Positions 25,270-34,864 of a DNA stretch of 64,000 bases are shown one piece after another. The stretch is from Sphingopyxis sp. FD7 (GTDB lineage: Bacteria > Pseudomonadota > Alphaproteobacteria > Sphingomonadales > Sphingomonadaceae): NCBI RefSeq assembly GCF_003609835.1, contig NZ_AP017898.1, positions 62,001 to 126,000 on the forward strand, given 5' to 3'. The notes below the pieces were generated by a model. That model was not told the DNA's origin. It did not search any database and worked only from the letters and a program-made list of their open reading frames with translations. Made by a program: the position numbers and the translations under genes. Positions within the stretch are counted from its first letter, which is position 1. Every line of letters begins with the position of its first letter.

Positions 25270-28200
25270 ATGCTGCACCTTATGCCCAAGACTCTGTCCG
25301 ACACGCCGGAAACGGACACGCCGACCACCCCCGTCAAAATCCCCGCGAAAATCGCCGCCGCCTATCTGGGCGCGCTCGAAGGCAGCGCGCTCCCCGGCGA
25401 GGGCGACGACATGAACCGCGCGGCGCTCGCCGAGGCGAGCCAGTTCGCCGCGCGCGCGGCGCTCGATCGCGCCGCCGGGACGCCGTCGCTGCTGCTCGAG
25501 CCGATCGCCGCCGACGGCCCCGACCGCCGGATGCGGCTTGCCATCATCAACGACGACATGCCTTTTCTTGTCGATTCGACGTCGCAGGTCGTCGCGGCGC
25601 AGGGGCTGGTCGTCCATCGCATCCTTCACCCCGTCATCGCGGTGAAGCGCGATGCGAAGGGTCATTTGCAGGAAGCCGGAGCGGGCGACATACGCGAGTC
25701 GGTCATCTATATCGAGCTGGAGCGCGGCGACGCGCGCGCGCGGCGGCGTCTGCTCGACGCGATCGAGGCGGCGCTGCGCGACGTGCGCGCGGCGGTGCGC
25801 GACTGGCGCGCGATGCGCGCCGCGATGCTGGCCGACGCCGCGATGCGGCTCGAAGGCGAGGGCGCCGAACTGCTGCGTTGGTTCGAGAGCGGATTCATGA
25901 CGCAGCTCGGCCACGAATGGCGCACCCGCGACGGCCGGATGCACGAACCGCTGGGGATCAGCGAGAGCGCCGACAGCGAGCTGCTGTCGCCCGCGGCGCT
26001 CGACGCCGCCTTCGCCTGGTTCGATGCCCAGCTGCATTCGGGCGGCGCGCCCGCGCCGCTGCTGATCAAGTCGAACCGCCTTTCGGCCGTGCATCGCCGC
26101 GTTCTGCTCGACCTCATCATCGTCCCCGAAATCAAGGGCCAGACCGTGGAGCGGCTGTCGATCCATGCGGGGCTGTGGACAAGCCAGGCGCTGTCGACGC
26201 CGCCCGCGAAGGTGCCGGTGCTGCGCGCGCAGCTCGACGCGCTGATGACGAAATTCGGTTTCGATCCCGCGGGCCATGCGGGCAAGGCGCTCGCGCACGC
26301 GCTGACTGCGCTGCCGCACGACCTGCTCATCGCTTTCGATGCGGCGTCGCTCGAAGAGCTTGTGCTCACGTCGATGTCGATCACCGACCGCCCGCGGCCG
26401 AAGCTGGTGACGGTGCGCAGCGCGCTCGGCCGCCATCTCTTCGCCTTCGTCTGGTTGCCGCGCGACGAGGTTTCGACCGGCCGCCGCATCGCGGTCGAGG
26501 CGATGCTGGTGCGCGAAGCGAAGGCGGGCGTGATCGGCTGGACGATGGTGCTCGAGGATGGCGGTGCGGCGCTGCTGCGCTACACGCTCGACCTGCGCAG
26601 CGGCGGCGTCGTTCCCGATACCGACGCGCTCAACGCGCAGCTCGAACAAATGGTCCGCGGCTGGCAGCCCGAGGTCGAGGCGGCGCTCGCGCGGCGCGGC
26701 GATCCGGGGCGTGCCGCGGCGCTCGCGGCACGCTTTGCGCCTGCCTTCCCGCCCAATTATCGCAATCTCTACAATCCCGAAGAGGCGGCGCGCGACATCG
26801 CGCGGCTGCGCGATCTCGATGCCGCGAACCCGCGCAGCGTCCGGCTGGCGAAAAAGAGCCTCGACGGCGACGATCGGCTGCGGCTCAAAGTCTATAGCGC
26901 GGTCGGCCCGCTGGCGCTGTCCGACGTCGTGCCGGCGCTCGAACATTTCGGATTCGAGGTGCTCGAGGAAATCCCGACCGCGCTCGGCGCGACGCGCGCG
27001 CCGGGCGGCGAGGACGACGACCGGCCGATCGTGATTCACGATTTCACGCTGCGCCTGCCCGCCAATGTCGAGGAAAAGGCGTTGCTTCCCTTCGCGGCGA
27101 CGATCGAAGGCGCGATCGCCGCGGTGCTGGACGGCCGCGCCGAAAATGATGCGTTCAACCAGCTGGTGCTCACCAACCAGACCGATCCGGGGGCGATCGT
27201 CTGGCTGCGCGCCTGGTTCCGTTACCTGCGGCAGGGCGGGTCGGCCTATGGCATGGACACGGTGGTCAGCGCGCTGCGCCACGCCCCGCAACTGACCGCG
27301 GCGCTGATCGACCGCTTCCGCGCGCTCCACGATCCCAAGGCGCACGACGCCGCGCGCGCCGCGGCGCTCGATGCCGAGATTCAGGCGGGCTTCGCGGGCA
27401 TCAAGTCGATCGACGAGGATCGCATCCTCCGACTCTTCCATGCGGTGATCGGCGCGACGCTGCGCACCAACGCCTTTGCCCCCGCCGCCGAAGAGGCGCT
27501 GGCGTTCAAGATCGACAGCGCGCAGATCCCCGGCCTTCCCAAGCCGCTGCCGTGGCGCGAGGTCTGGGTCTATTCGCCGCGCGTCGAGGGCGTTCACCTG
27601 CGCGCCGGCCCGGTCGCGCGCGGTGGTCTCCGCTGGTCCGACCGCCGCGACGACTTCCGCACCGAAATCCTGGGGCTGATGAAGGCGCAGCGCGTCAAGA
27701 ACGCCGTCATCGTGCCGACCGGCGCCAAGGGCGGTTTCTATCCCAAGGCGCTGCCCGACGTGTCGCTCGACCGCGATGCCTGGTTCGCCGAAGGCACCGA
27801 ATGCTATCGCATCTTCATTCGCTCCTTGCTGTCGATCACCGATAATCTGGTCGCGGGCAAGGTCGTGCACCCCAAACATGTCGTGACCCGCGACGGCGAC
27901 GACCCCTATTTCGTCGTTGCCGCCGACAAGGGCACGGCGACCTTCTCCGACGTCGCCAACGGCCTCGCGATGGAGCGCGACTTCTGGCTCGGCGATGCCT
28001 TCGCGAGCGGCGGATCGAAGGGCTATGACCACAAGGCGATGGGCATCACCGCCAAGGGCGCGTGGATTTCGGTGCAGCGCCACTTCGCCGAAATGGGCAT
28101 CGATGTGCAGAGCGATTGCGTTCGCGTCGTCGGCTGTGGCGACATGTCGGGCGACGTGTTCGGCAATGGCATGCTGCTCAGCAAGGCGATCAAGCTTTGC

Positions 28201-29997
28201 GCCGCCTTCGACCATCGCCACATCTTCCTCGACCCCGATCCCGATCCGGCGAAAAGCTGGAAGGAACGCGAGCGGATGTTTGGCCTGCCGCGATCGAGCT
28301 GGGACGATTATGACAAGAGACTGATCTCGAAGGGCGGCGGCGTCTTTCCGCGCAGCCAGAAGAGCATTCCCCTCAGCCCCGAAGTGCAGGCATTGCTCGG
28401 CCTGTCGGCGAGCGAAATCGACCCAAGTTCGCTGATCTCGGCGATCCTGAAGGCGCCGGTCGACCTCTTGTGGTTCGGCGGCATCGGCACCTATGTGAAG
28501 GCGGCGAGCCAGAATAATGCCGAGGTCGGCGATCCCGCGAACGACGCGCTGCGCGTCGATGCCGAGGATCTGCGCGTGAAGGCCGTGGGCGAAGGCGCGA
28601 ATCTCGGCGTCACGCAGGCGGCGCGCATCGCCTTTTCGGCGAAGGGCGGGCGGATCAACACCGACTTCATCGACAATAGCGCGGGCGTCGATTGTTCGGA
28701 TAATGAGGTCAATATCAAGATCGCGCTCAATCGCGAGATGGCGGAAGGGCGGCTGTCGCAGGACGACCGCGACGCGCTGCTCCTGCGCATGACCGACGAT
28801 GTGTCGGCGCTCGTTCTCGAAGATAATCGCCTCCAGGCGCTCGCGCTGTCGATCGCCGAAAAGGGCGGATCGGCGGCGGTGCCGTCGCTGGTGCGGATCA
28901 TGGAGACGTTCGAGGCATCGGGGCGGCTCGACCGCAAGGTCGAAGGGCTCGCCGCGAACGACGAACTGCTGCGCCGCGCCGCCGAAGGGCGCGGGCTGAC
29001 GCGCCCCGAACTCGCCGTGCTGCTGTCGACGGCCAAGCTGGCCTTGCAGGATGCGATCGAGGCGAGCGATCTGCCCGACGATCCCGCGCTGGCGAGCGAC
29101 CTTGCCGCGGCCTTCCCCCAGGAGATGCAGCGCGATTTCGCGGGCGCGATCGCCGATCATCAGCTCCGCCGCGAAATCATCGCGACCAAGGTGGCGAACC
29201 GCATCGTCAACCGCATGGGCATCGTCCACCCGTTCGAACTGGTCGAAGAGGAAGGCTGCGCGCTCGGCGACGTTGCGGCAGCGTTCGTCGCGGTCGAACG
29301 GCTGCTGGGAATGCCCGCGATCTGGAGCGAGCTTGACGCGGCAAAGATCGACGAGGGCATCCGCCTGTCGCTCTTTTCGCAGGCGGCGGCGGCGATGGCG
29401 TCGCAAATGGCCGACCTGCTGCGCGTGACGCAGTCGCTGTCGCGCCCCGGCCCGGTCGTCGCGCGGCTTGAACCGGGGGTGGACCGTCTCAACGCCAGCG
29501 TCGACGGGCTGCTCAGCCCGTCGGTGCGGCGCCAGTGGGAGATGCTGACGCAGCAGCTGCTCGACGCCGGCGCGCCCGAGGCGCTGACGTCGGCGGTCGT
29601 GCGGTTGTTCAAGACCGACGGCGCGATCGGCATCGTCGACCTGGCCGAACGGCGCGGCGACGACGAGGTCGCGGTGACGCACGCCTTCACCCACCTGGGC
29701 GAAGCGCTGGGGCTCGACTGGGCGCAGACGCTGGCGGCGCATATGAGCCCCGCCGACCCGTGGGAACGGCTGCTGGTCAACAGCCTGGCGCGCGATTTTC
29801 AGCAGATGCGGCTGGGCTTCCTCGGCGGGCTGCCCAAGGGCGACCTCGACGCGGCGGTGACCAAATGGCTGGCCGACCATGCGCCGCGCGTCGAACAGTT
29901 CCGCGCGACGGTCGACCGCGCGCGGATGATTCCCAACCCCAATGGCGCGATGCTGTCGCATATCGCGGGGCAGGCGCGGGGGCTTCTGGCGCGGTAG
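25270..29997 (+). CDS. gdhB: NAD-specific glutamate dehydrogenase, large (180-kDa) class
   Basis: Oxidative deamination of glutamate to 2-oxoglutarate with NAD+. 1575 residues, the expected size of the ~1600-residue L-GDH180 type. An N-terminal ~700-residue regulatory region contains ACT-like segments (LAIINDDMPFLVDSTSQVVA, KVYSAVGPLALSDVVPALEH). The catalytic core runs from about 760: GGLRWSDRRDDFRTEILGLM, VPTGAKGGFYPKALPD with the substrate Lys, VAADKGTATFSDVANGLAME, VGCGDMSGDVFGNGMLLSKA for the nucleotide site. The C-terminal ~500 residues are the helical domain of this class. A second ATG at 25282 is an alternative start. A very long minus-strand ORF across the gene is a codon-bias shadow. 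Confidence 0.93.
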   Translation: MLHLMPKTLSDTPETDTPTTPVKIPAKIAAAYLGALEGSALPGEGDDMNRAALAEASQFAARAALDRAAGTPSLLLEPIAADGPDRRMRLAIINDDMPFLVDSTSQVVAAQGLVVHRILHPVIAVKRDAKGHLQEAGAGDIRESVIYIELERGDARARRRLLDAIEAALRDVRAAVRDWRAMRAAMLADAAMRLEGEGAELLRWFESGFMTQLGHEWRTRDGRMHEPLGISESADSELLSPAALDAAFAWFDAQLHSGGAPAPLLIKSNRLSAVHRRVLLDLIIVPEIKGQTVERLSIHAGLWTSQALSTPPAKVPVLRAQLDALMTKFGFDPAGHAGKALAHALTALPHDLLIAFDAASLEELVLTSMSITDRPRPKLVTVRSALGRHLFAFVWLPRDEVSTGRRIAVEAMLVREAKAGVIGWTMVLEDGGAALLRYTLDLRSGGVVPDTDALNAQLEQMVRGWQPEVEAALARRGDPGRAAALAARFAPAFPPNYRNLYNPEEAARDIARLRDLDAANPRSVRLAKKSLDGDDRLRLKVYSAVGPLALSDVVPALEHFGFEVLEEIPTALGATRAPGGEDDDRPIVIHDFTLRLPANVEEKALLPFAATIEGAIAAVLDGRAENDAFNQLVLTNQTDPGAIVWLRAWFRYLRQGGSAYGMDTVVSALRHAPQLTAALIDRFRALHDPKAHDAARAAALDAEIQAGFAGIKSIDEDRILRLFHAVIGATLRTNAFAPAAEEALAFKIDSAQIPGLPKPLPWREVWVYSPRVEGVHLRAGPVARGGLRWSDRRDDFRTEILGLMKAQRVKNAVIVPTGAKGGFYPKALPDVSLDRDAWFAEGTECYRIFIRSLLSITDNLVAGKVVHPKHVVTRDGDDPYFVVAADKGTATFSDVANGLAMERDFWLGDAFASGGSKGYDHKAMGITAKGAWISVQRHFAEMGIDVQSDCVRVVGCGDMSGDVFGNGMLLSKAIKLCAAFDHRHIFLDPDPDPAKSWKERERMFGLPRSSWDDYDKRLISKGGGVFPRSQKSIPLSPEVQALLGLSASEIDPSSLISAILKAPVDLLWFGGIGTYVKAASQNNAEVGDPANDALRVDAEDLRVKAVGEGANLGVTQAARIAFSAKGGRINTDFIDNSAGVDCSDNEVNIKIALNREMAEGRLSQDDRDALLLRMTDDVSALVLEDNRLQALALSIAEKGGSAAVPSLVRIMETFEASGRLDRKVEGLAANDELLRRAAEGRGLTRPELAVLLSTAKLALQDAIEASDLPDDPALASDLAAAFPQEMQRDFAGAIADHQLRREIIATKVANRIVNRMGIVHPFELVEEEGCALGDVAAAFVAVERLLGMPAIWSELDAAKIDEGIRLSLFSQAAAAMASQMADLLRVTQSLSRPGPVVARLEPGVDRLNASVDGLLSPSVRRQWEMLTQQLLDAGAPEALTSAVVRLFKTDGAIGIVDLAERRGDDEVAVTHAFTHLGEALGLDWAQTLAAHMSPADPWERLLVNSLARDFQQMRLGFLGGLPKGDLDAAVTKWLADHAPRVEQFRATVDRARMIPNPNGAMLSHIAGQARGLLAR

Positions 29998-30002
29998 GAT
30001 TT

Positions 30003-30118
30003 CGTCATTGCGAGCGACGCGAAGCAATCTCCAGCCGACGGCCTTTCACGACCGATAGCTGGAGATTGCCGCGTCGCCCCGGATCAAGTCCGGGGCTCCT
30101 CGCAATGACGTTTTTTTT
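30003..30118 (+). terminator. Palindromic repeat D followed by a T8 tract; likely terminator after glutamate dehydrogenase
   Basis: Ends CGTCATTGCGAG and CTCGCAATGACG pair perfectly; inner arms AGCAATCTCCAGC and GCTGGAGATTGC pair with small gaps, and CCCCGGA/TCCGGGG makes a further hairpin. The right end is followed directly by eight T (30111-30118). The element is a known type of dispersed alphaproteobacterial palindrome; the T tract makes Rho-independent termination on the plus strand plausible. Confidence 0.6.
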
Positions 30119-30136
30119 AGAAGGCGACCCTTGTTC

Positions 30137-30994
30137 ATGCCCTATCAGCCCCGCGTTGCCATCCTTGTCCCGGCGCCCGACTATGCGGAGAAATGGCAGC
30201 CCGCCTTTGCGCGCAAGGCGGCGGCGCTGACCGCCGCGGGTCTTACCGTCGAGCAGCGCGTGTGGACCGATCCGGGCGATCTGGCGGGGCATGAACTGAT
30301 CCTGCCGCTCTTCGCCTGGGGTTATCAGCGCGACGTCGCGCGCTGGTATGGCCTGCTCGACCGTCTCGCGGCCGAGGGAGTGCCGGTGGTCAATCCGGTG
30401 CCGGTGCTGCGCTGGAACAGCGACAAGGCCTATCTCGCCGACCTGGCGGCAAAGGGCGTCGCGGTGGTGCCGACGGTCGAGGCAGCGGCGCTCGATGCCG
30501 CGGCGCTGGCCGATGCGCGCAACGCGCTCGGCGTCGATGAGGTCGTGATAAAGCCCGCGATTTCGGGCGGCGCCGATGGCACGCACCGGATCGCGCCGGG
30601 CGCGCCGATTCCCGCCGATGCGCTGGGCCAGCGCCGCCTCGTCCAGCCCTTGATGCCTGGGATCCTGACCGAAGGCGAATTTTCGCTCTTCTTCTTCGGC
30701 GGCCGTTTCAGCCATGCGATCGTCAAGCGCCCCGCGGCGGGCGACTTTCGCGTGCAGGAACAGTTTGGCGGGCGCGAGACGGCGTGGGAGGCCAATGACG
30801 CGGCGCGCACGCTCGCCGCGATGGCGCTGGCCGCCGTTCCGGTGCCGCCCGTCTACGCGCGCGTCGATATGGTCGGCGACGCGGCGGGGCGCCTGCATGT
30901 AATGGAGCTTGAACTGATCGAGCCGTCGCTGTTCCTTCATCACGCGCCCGACAAGGGCGCGGCGTTCGCGCAGGCGGTTTACGCTGCGCTCTGA
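30137..30994 (+). CDS. ATP-grasp domain protein (RimK/glutathione synthetase-like)
   Basis: 285 residues from ATG 30137 after AAGGCG. The N-terminal Rossmann-like part is VAILVPAPDYAEKWQPAFAR. ATP-grasp features: DEVVIKPAISGGADGTHRIA (about 135-155, ATP-binding Lys), ILTEGEFSLFFFGGRFSHAI, and the Mg-binding end YARVDMVGDAAGRLHVMELE with ELIEPSLFL. This matches the group containing DcsG-like and YheCD-like ligases that join a carboxylate to an amine or thiol; the substrate is not known. The last 16 bp overlap the convergent RHH gene. Confidence 0.85.
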   Translation: MPYQPRVAILVPAPDYAEKWQPAFARKAAALTAAGLTVEQRVWTDPGDLAGHELILPLFAWGYQRDVARWYGLLDRLAAEGVPVVNPVPVLRWNSDKAYLADLAAKGVAVVPTVEAAALDAAALADARNALGVDEVVIKPAISGGADGTHRIAPGAPIPADALGQRRLVQPLMPGILTEGEFSLFFFGGRFSHAIVKRPAAGDFRVQEQFGGRETAWEANDAARTLAAMALAAVPVPPVYARVDMVGDAAGRLHVMELELIEPSLFLHHAPDKGAAFAQAVYAAL

Positions 30995-31233
30995 TCGGCG
31001 CGGCGATGCCACAGCCATTGCCGGATCGCCGAGGTCAGGTTCGGCGGATCGCCCGCTTCCATGCGTTCGACGTCGATGCGCGCGACGAGTGCGTTGACGG
31101 GCAGCGCCTGCCGCGCGGCTTCGGCTTCGAGCGCGGCCCAGAAGACGGGTTCGAGGCTGATCGAGGTGGGGTGGCCGGCGATGGTCACCGAGCGTTTGAC
31201 GGGCGGGTGGTAGGAGGCGGCTTCATCGGCCAT
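30979..31233 (-). CDS. Ribbon-helix-helix domain protein
   Basis: 84 residues from ATG 31233 (MADEAASYHPPVKRSVTIAG). The core KRSVTIAGHPTSISLEPVFW, AALEAEAARQALPVNALVAR and NLTSAIRQWLW fits the RHH_4 (PF13467) family, small alphaproteobacterial proteins that are presumed DNA-binding. The upstream extension of the frame into repeat-like DNA is not likely to be translated. It overlaps the ATP-grasp gene end to end by 16 bp. The target is unknown. Confidence 0.8.
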   Translation of the reverse strand: MADEAASYHPPVKRSVTIAGHPTSISLEPVFWAALEAEAARQALPVNALVARIDVERMEAGDPPNLTSAIRQWLWHRRADQSAA

Positions 31234-31442
31234 TTGAATATCCGTTCGCATCGAGCGAAGTCGAGATGCCGACGAAGTCGGCGCCGAGGGTGGGAGCGAC
31301 GGCAAAGCCGCCGCTTGCCGTCAGACGGGTTCGGCGATCTTTCGGATCGCCGCCCCGCTGGCCGTGCCGGGCCGTGGCTGCGCCACCGGTTGCCAGCTCG
31401 TCGTTCGCTGACGCGAACGCCTTCGCTAGCGCCCTCGGCCCG
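31234..31442. other. Gap between phaB and the RHH gene, with a half copy of repeat E and hairpins
   Basis: GCATCGAGCGAAGTCGAGATGC at about 31248-31269 (itself palindromic) resembles the right arm of repeat E at 43.9 kb. Further small inverted repeats, such as GGCGATC-TTTC-GGATCGCC around 31334-31353, occur, but no gene is apparent. Confidence 0.45.
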
Positions 31443-32165
31443 TCAGTACATATGCTGCCCACCATTGATCGACATCGTCGACCCGGTGATGAACCCCGCA
31501 TCCTCGCTGCACAGGAAAGCGACGCCGCGTGCAATTTCATGCGCCTGGCCCAAACGCCCGACGGGAATCTTCGCGACGATCTTTTCGAGCACCTGCGGCG
31601 GAACCGCGGCGACCATATCGGTGTCGATATAGCCCGGCGCGATCGCATTCACCGTCACGCCCTTCTTGGCGCCTTCCTGCGCCAGCGCCTTGGTGAAGCC
31701 GTGAATGCCCGATTTGGCGGCGGCATAATTGACCTGGCCATACTGGCCCGCCTGCCCGTTGATCGAGCCGATGTTGACGATGCGCCCCCAGCCACGCTCG
31801 ACCATGCCAGGGAAACAGGCTTTCGCCATGTTGAAGCAACCGCCGAGGTTGATGCGCATCACATCGTGCCAGTCATCATAGCTCATCCGCGCGAGGGTGC
31901 CGTCGCGGGTGATGCCGGCGTTGTTGACGACGATGTCGATCGGGCCGACCTCGGCCGCGACCCGCGCGCAGCCGTCGAGGCATGCCTGATGGTCGCCGAC
32001 GTCCCATTTATAGGTCCTGATTCCGGTGCGTTCGGTAAAGGCGCGCGCCTTTTCGTCATTGCCGGCATAGTTGGCGACGACGGTCACGCCCTGTTCCTGA
32101 AGCTTCAGCGAAATGGCTTCGCCGATCCCGCGGCTGCCGCCGGTGACGATTGCTATGCGTGCCAT
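31443..32165 (-). CDS. phaB: Acetoacetyl-CoA reductase
   Basis: NADPH-dependent reduction of acetoacetyl-CoA to (R)-3-hydroxybutyryl-CoA for polyhydroxybutyrate. 240 residues, classical SDR: TGGSRGIGEAISLKL (8-22) for the cofactor, NNAGITRDGTLARM, active site NIGSINGQAGQYGQVNYAAA then KSG (Ser, Tyr, Lys), and GYIDTDMV. The PhaB-specific NYAGNDEKARAF and the C-terminal GSTMSINGGQHMY support the assignment over FabG. phaA and phaC are not adjacent. Confidence 0.92.
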   Translation of the reverse strand: MARIAIVTGGSRGIGEAISLKLQEQGVTVVANYAGNDEKARAFTERTGIRTYKWDVGDHQACLDGCARVAAEVGPIDIVVNNAGITRDGTLARMSYDDWHDVMRINLGGCFNMAKACFPGMVERGWGRIVNIGSINGQAGQYGQVNYAAAKSGIHGFTKALAQEGAKKGVTVNAIAPGYIDTDMVAAVPPQVLEKIVAKIPVGRLGQAHEIARGVAFLCSEDAGFITGSTMSINGGQHMY

Positions 32166-32260
32166 CGATCATCTCTCCCACAGATTTGAATCGATGATTA
32201 GGGCGCGGCGACGCGGCCTGCAAGTTGACCGGAACGTCAATCGCAAAGCTATTCAGCGAA

Positions 32261-33772
32261 CTAGGATACTGACCCTAGCTGCGCCCGCGCTTTCGCAAAG
32301 TCGCCGATCGCCAGGTCGGCCTTGTCGATGGTCACGAGCAGCGCCTGACCGTCGCCGAAACGGCGGCTCATTAAGCCGCTTGTTGGCAGCGCGAGCAGGA
32401 TGGGTTCGCCGTCGCGCTCGCCGCCCACGCTTGCCATTTCGCGCGCGGCGAGGCGCTGCCAGAGCGGCTCGAAATAGGCGCGGGCCGGGGCCGACAGATT
32501 GGCGGGATCGGCGCACCAGGCATGTTTCGCGCGGTCGAAGAGCATCGTCCGATAATCGCCTACCCAAAGGTCGGCGTCGGCGCGGTGCGTCGTCAGCGGC
32601 AGCGTCTCCAGCTCGAAGGTTTCGCTGCCATCGGCGGCCGTCTTGCGTGCGATCACCGCCCACGGGATCGCGTGGAGCGCCGCCATCACCGCGGTGGCAT
32701 CGCCGGGCGAAAAGGGATCGCGCACCGCGCTGTCGTGGATGATGCCGACGATCTCGGCCGCGCGTCCGCGCGCCTCCCGGTTGATTGCGACGCAGCGCGC
32801 GATCACGTCGGCCGAAGCGGCATCGCAGTCGGCCGCGGGCTCGGTCAAAAGCCGACCCAGCCGCGATTCGAGAATCGCCGCCATCGCGGTCAGGCTGCCC
32901 CAGTCGAAGGGATGGAAAGCGGGATCGGCGATGTCGTAGCCTTGGGTGTCGAGGTCGTCCGCCATGTCGCTCGCGAGCGGGTCGCCGACGCCCGCTTCGA
33001 CCAGATCGACCGGCCATTGCGGAAAGGCGCGCACGGCAAAAGAAGCAAGGTCGCCCCCGGCAAGGTCGCCATAGGGGCCGAACCACCCCTCGCCAAGGTT
33101 GAGCGCATAGGGCGGCGCGAGCGGCGCTCCGGGCTCGCCGACATGGAGCACGCGCACCTCGGGCCGGTGGCGATGGATGAAGAAGGCGAGCGCGCCATGG
33201 CGCGGCCCCAGTCCGCCCCACAGGTCGCGCGGCAGGTCGGCGCAGCCGATCTGGGCGAGGAAATCGGCGGGCTGATCGTCGATCAGCGGCCAGGCCATGC
33301 CCGTCGCCAGCCGCGGGCGCCCGCCGAGCCAGCTGCGCGTCGAAATGGCGTCGCGCGGCGGAATCTGCGGGACGAGGCGCAGCGTCACCGCCGCGGCGCC
33401 TGCATCGACGAGTGCCTCGGCCGCAATCTTTTCGGCCTCCGCCCTTCTCGTTTGCGATGCGGCTTCGGGCGCGGTCGCGTCGGCGATCGCCTCGACGGGC
33501 GTTTCGGTTTCAAAGCTTCCGTCGGGCATCAGGTCGCGCGGCGGCTCGAGCGGCGCCTTGCCGCTGACCCGTGCGAGGCGTGCCGGCGCGATTTCGACGT
33601 CGGCGACTTCGGGCGTCTTGCGCGGCAGTTTGGGCCGACGGGTTTCGCGCGGCGCTCGCGGGGCGGGCGGCGATGTGACGGGGCGGCGCGCGCGCCAGAT
33701 CGCAAGGGCGAGCGCAATGCAGAGCAGCATCGCGCCTGCGAACATCAGGGCGGCCAGCTCGACCTCGTTCAT
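32261..33772 (-). CDS. DUF1963 (YwqG-like) membrane-anchored protein
   Basis: 503 residues from ATG 33772 (MNEVELAALMFAGAMLLCIA). One N-terminal transmembrane helix (about 6-25), then a basic/proline-rich linker (about 30-120). The DUF1963 domain follows: SWLGGRPRLATGMAWPLIDD, DFLAQIGCADLPRDLWGGLG, GALAFFIHRHRPEVRVLHVG. A helical C-terminal region has no recognised motif. YwqG-like proteins have an unknown role. Monocistronic between phaB and hemH, with gaps of about 95 bp on each side. Confidence 0.8.
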   Translation of the reverse strand: MNEVELAALMFAGAMLLCIALALAIWRARRPVTSPPAPRAPRETRRPKLPRKTPEVADVEIAPARLARVSGKAPLEPPRDLMPDGSFETETPVEAIADATAPEAASQTRRAEAEKIAAEALVDAGAAAVTLRLVPQIPPRDAISTRSWLGGRPRLATGMAWPLIDDQPADFLAQIGCADLPRDLWGGLGPRHGALAFFIHRHRPEVRVLHVGEPGAPLAPPYALNLGEGWFGPYGDLAGGDLASFAVRAFPQWPVDLVEAGVGDPLASDMADDLDTQGYDIADPAFHPFDWGSLTAMAAILESRLGRLLTEPAADCDAASADVIARCVAINREARGRAAEIVGIIHDSAVRDPFSPGDATAVMAALHAIPWAVIARKTAADGSETFELETLPLTTHRADADLWVGDYRTMLFDRAKHAWCADPANLSAPARAYFEPLWQRLAAREMASVGGERDGEPILLALPTSGLMSRRFGDGQALLVTIDKADLAIGDFAKARAQLGSVS

Positions 33773-33868
33773 CGCATCACTCCACAGACGGGCGCCGCCG
33801 CGCCGGATCGGCGCCACGATGGAGCATTTTAACCGGTTGCCCTAAACAGTTGGTAAGCAGCCGGAGCG

Positions 33869-34864
33869 TCAGATCCAGCCCGCCAGCTCGCGGCGCACGA
33901 GCGCTTCGATCATCGTCATGCCGGGCGCGTCGGCGTTGAGGCAGGGGAGGTAGGCGAATTGCCGCCCGCCCGCCGCCATGAACTGTTCCCTGCCGCGGAT
34001 CGCCAGTTCTTCGAGCGTTTCGAGGCAATCGGCGGCAAAGCCGGGCGCGAAGATGGCGACGCTCTTTCCTGCCTTTGCCAAGGCTTCGAGCTGCACGTCG
34101 GTCGCGGGCTCGAGCCATTTGGCGCGGCCGAAGCGCGACTGGAACGCGACCCCGACCGGGCGACCGAGCGCCTCCGAGAGCAGCCGCGCGGTCTTTTGGC
34201 ACTGGCAATGATAGGGATCGCCGAGACGCAGCGTGCGTTCGGGCATTCCGTGAAAGCTGGCGAGCAGCATGTCGGGCGCGAAATCGAGCGCGGCGAGTCC
34301 CGCCTCGACCGAGGTTTTGAGCGCGCCGAGATAGGCTGGATCGTCGGCATAGGGCGGCAGGAACCGCAGCGTCGGCTGCCAGCGCAGCGTCTTCAGATGG
34401 TCGGCGGCGGCATCGACGACGGTCGCGGTCGTCGCGGCGCAATAATGCGGATAGAGGGGGGCGATCAGGATGCGGCGACACCCTGCGTCGGTCAGCGCGT
34501 CGATCGCGCGGCCGATGGCCGGTTCGCCGTAACGCATCGCATAGGCGACCTCGACGCCGTCGCCGAGCGCGGCTTGCAGCGCCGCCGTCTGCGCGCGGGT
34601 GATGGCGGCGAGCGGCGAGCCGTCCTCGGTCCATATCTGCGCATAGGCATGAGCCGATTTTTTCGGCCGCGTTGTCAGGATGATGCCGCGCAGGATCGGC
34701 TGCCACAGGATCGGCGGGATTTCGACGACGCGCCGGTCGGACAGGAATTGCCCCAGATAGCGGCGCACCGACGGTGGATCGGGCGCGTCGGGGGTGCCGA
34801 GGTTGACGAGCAGGACGCCGACGCGCGGGGCGACGACGGGCGGATGATCGGGGGGCAGGGTCAT
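33869..34864 (-). CDS. hemH: Ferrochelatase
   Basis: Inserts Fe(II) into protoporphyrin IX, the last step of haem synthesis. 331 residues from ATG 34864; the much longer open frame upstream is antisense-like sequence within the oxidoreductase gene. Motifs: GVLLVNLGTPDAPDPPSVRR, FLSDRRVVEIPPILWQPILR, the active-site His in LLASFHGMPERTLRLGDPY, CQCQKTARLLSEALG and VAFQSRFGRAKWLEPATD. The ATG overlaps the stop of the upstream oxidoreductase gene by 4 bp, so translation is coupled. Confidence 0.95.
   Translation of the reverse strand: MTLPPDHPPVVAPRVGVLLVNLGTPDAPDPPSVRRYLGQFLSDRRVVEIPPILWQPILRGIILTTRPKKSAHAYAQIWTEDGSPLAAITRAQTAALQAALGDGVEVAYAMRYGEPAIGRAIDALTDAGCRRILIAPLYPHYCAATTATVVDAAADHLKTLRWQPTLRFLPPYADDPAYLGALKTSVEAGLAALDFAPDMLLASFHGMPERTLRLGDPYHCQCQKTARLLSEALGRPVGVAFQSRFGRAKWLEPATDVQLEALAKAGKSVAIFAPGFAADCLETLEELAIRGREQFMAAGGRQFAYLPCLNADAPGMTMIEALVRRELAGWI

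Noticed and set aside
25027..30027. A 1666-codon minus-strand open frame across the glutamate dehydrogenase gene
   Set aside because: It is Arg/Asp/Gly-rich without any domain and lies exactly antisense to a gene with full family motifs; high third-position GC removes stop codons on the opposite strand.
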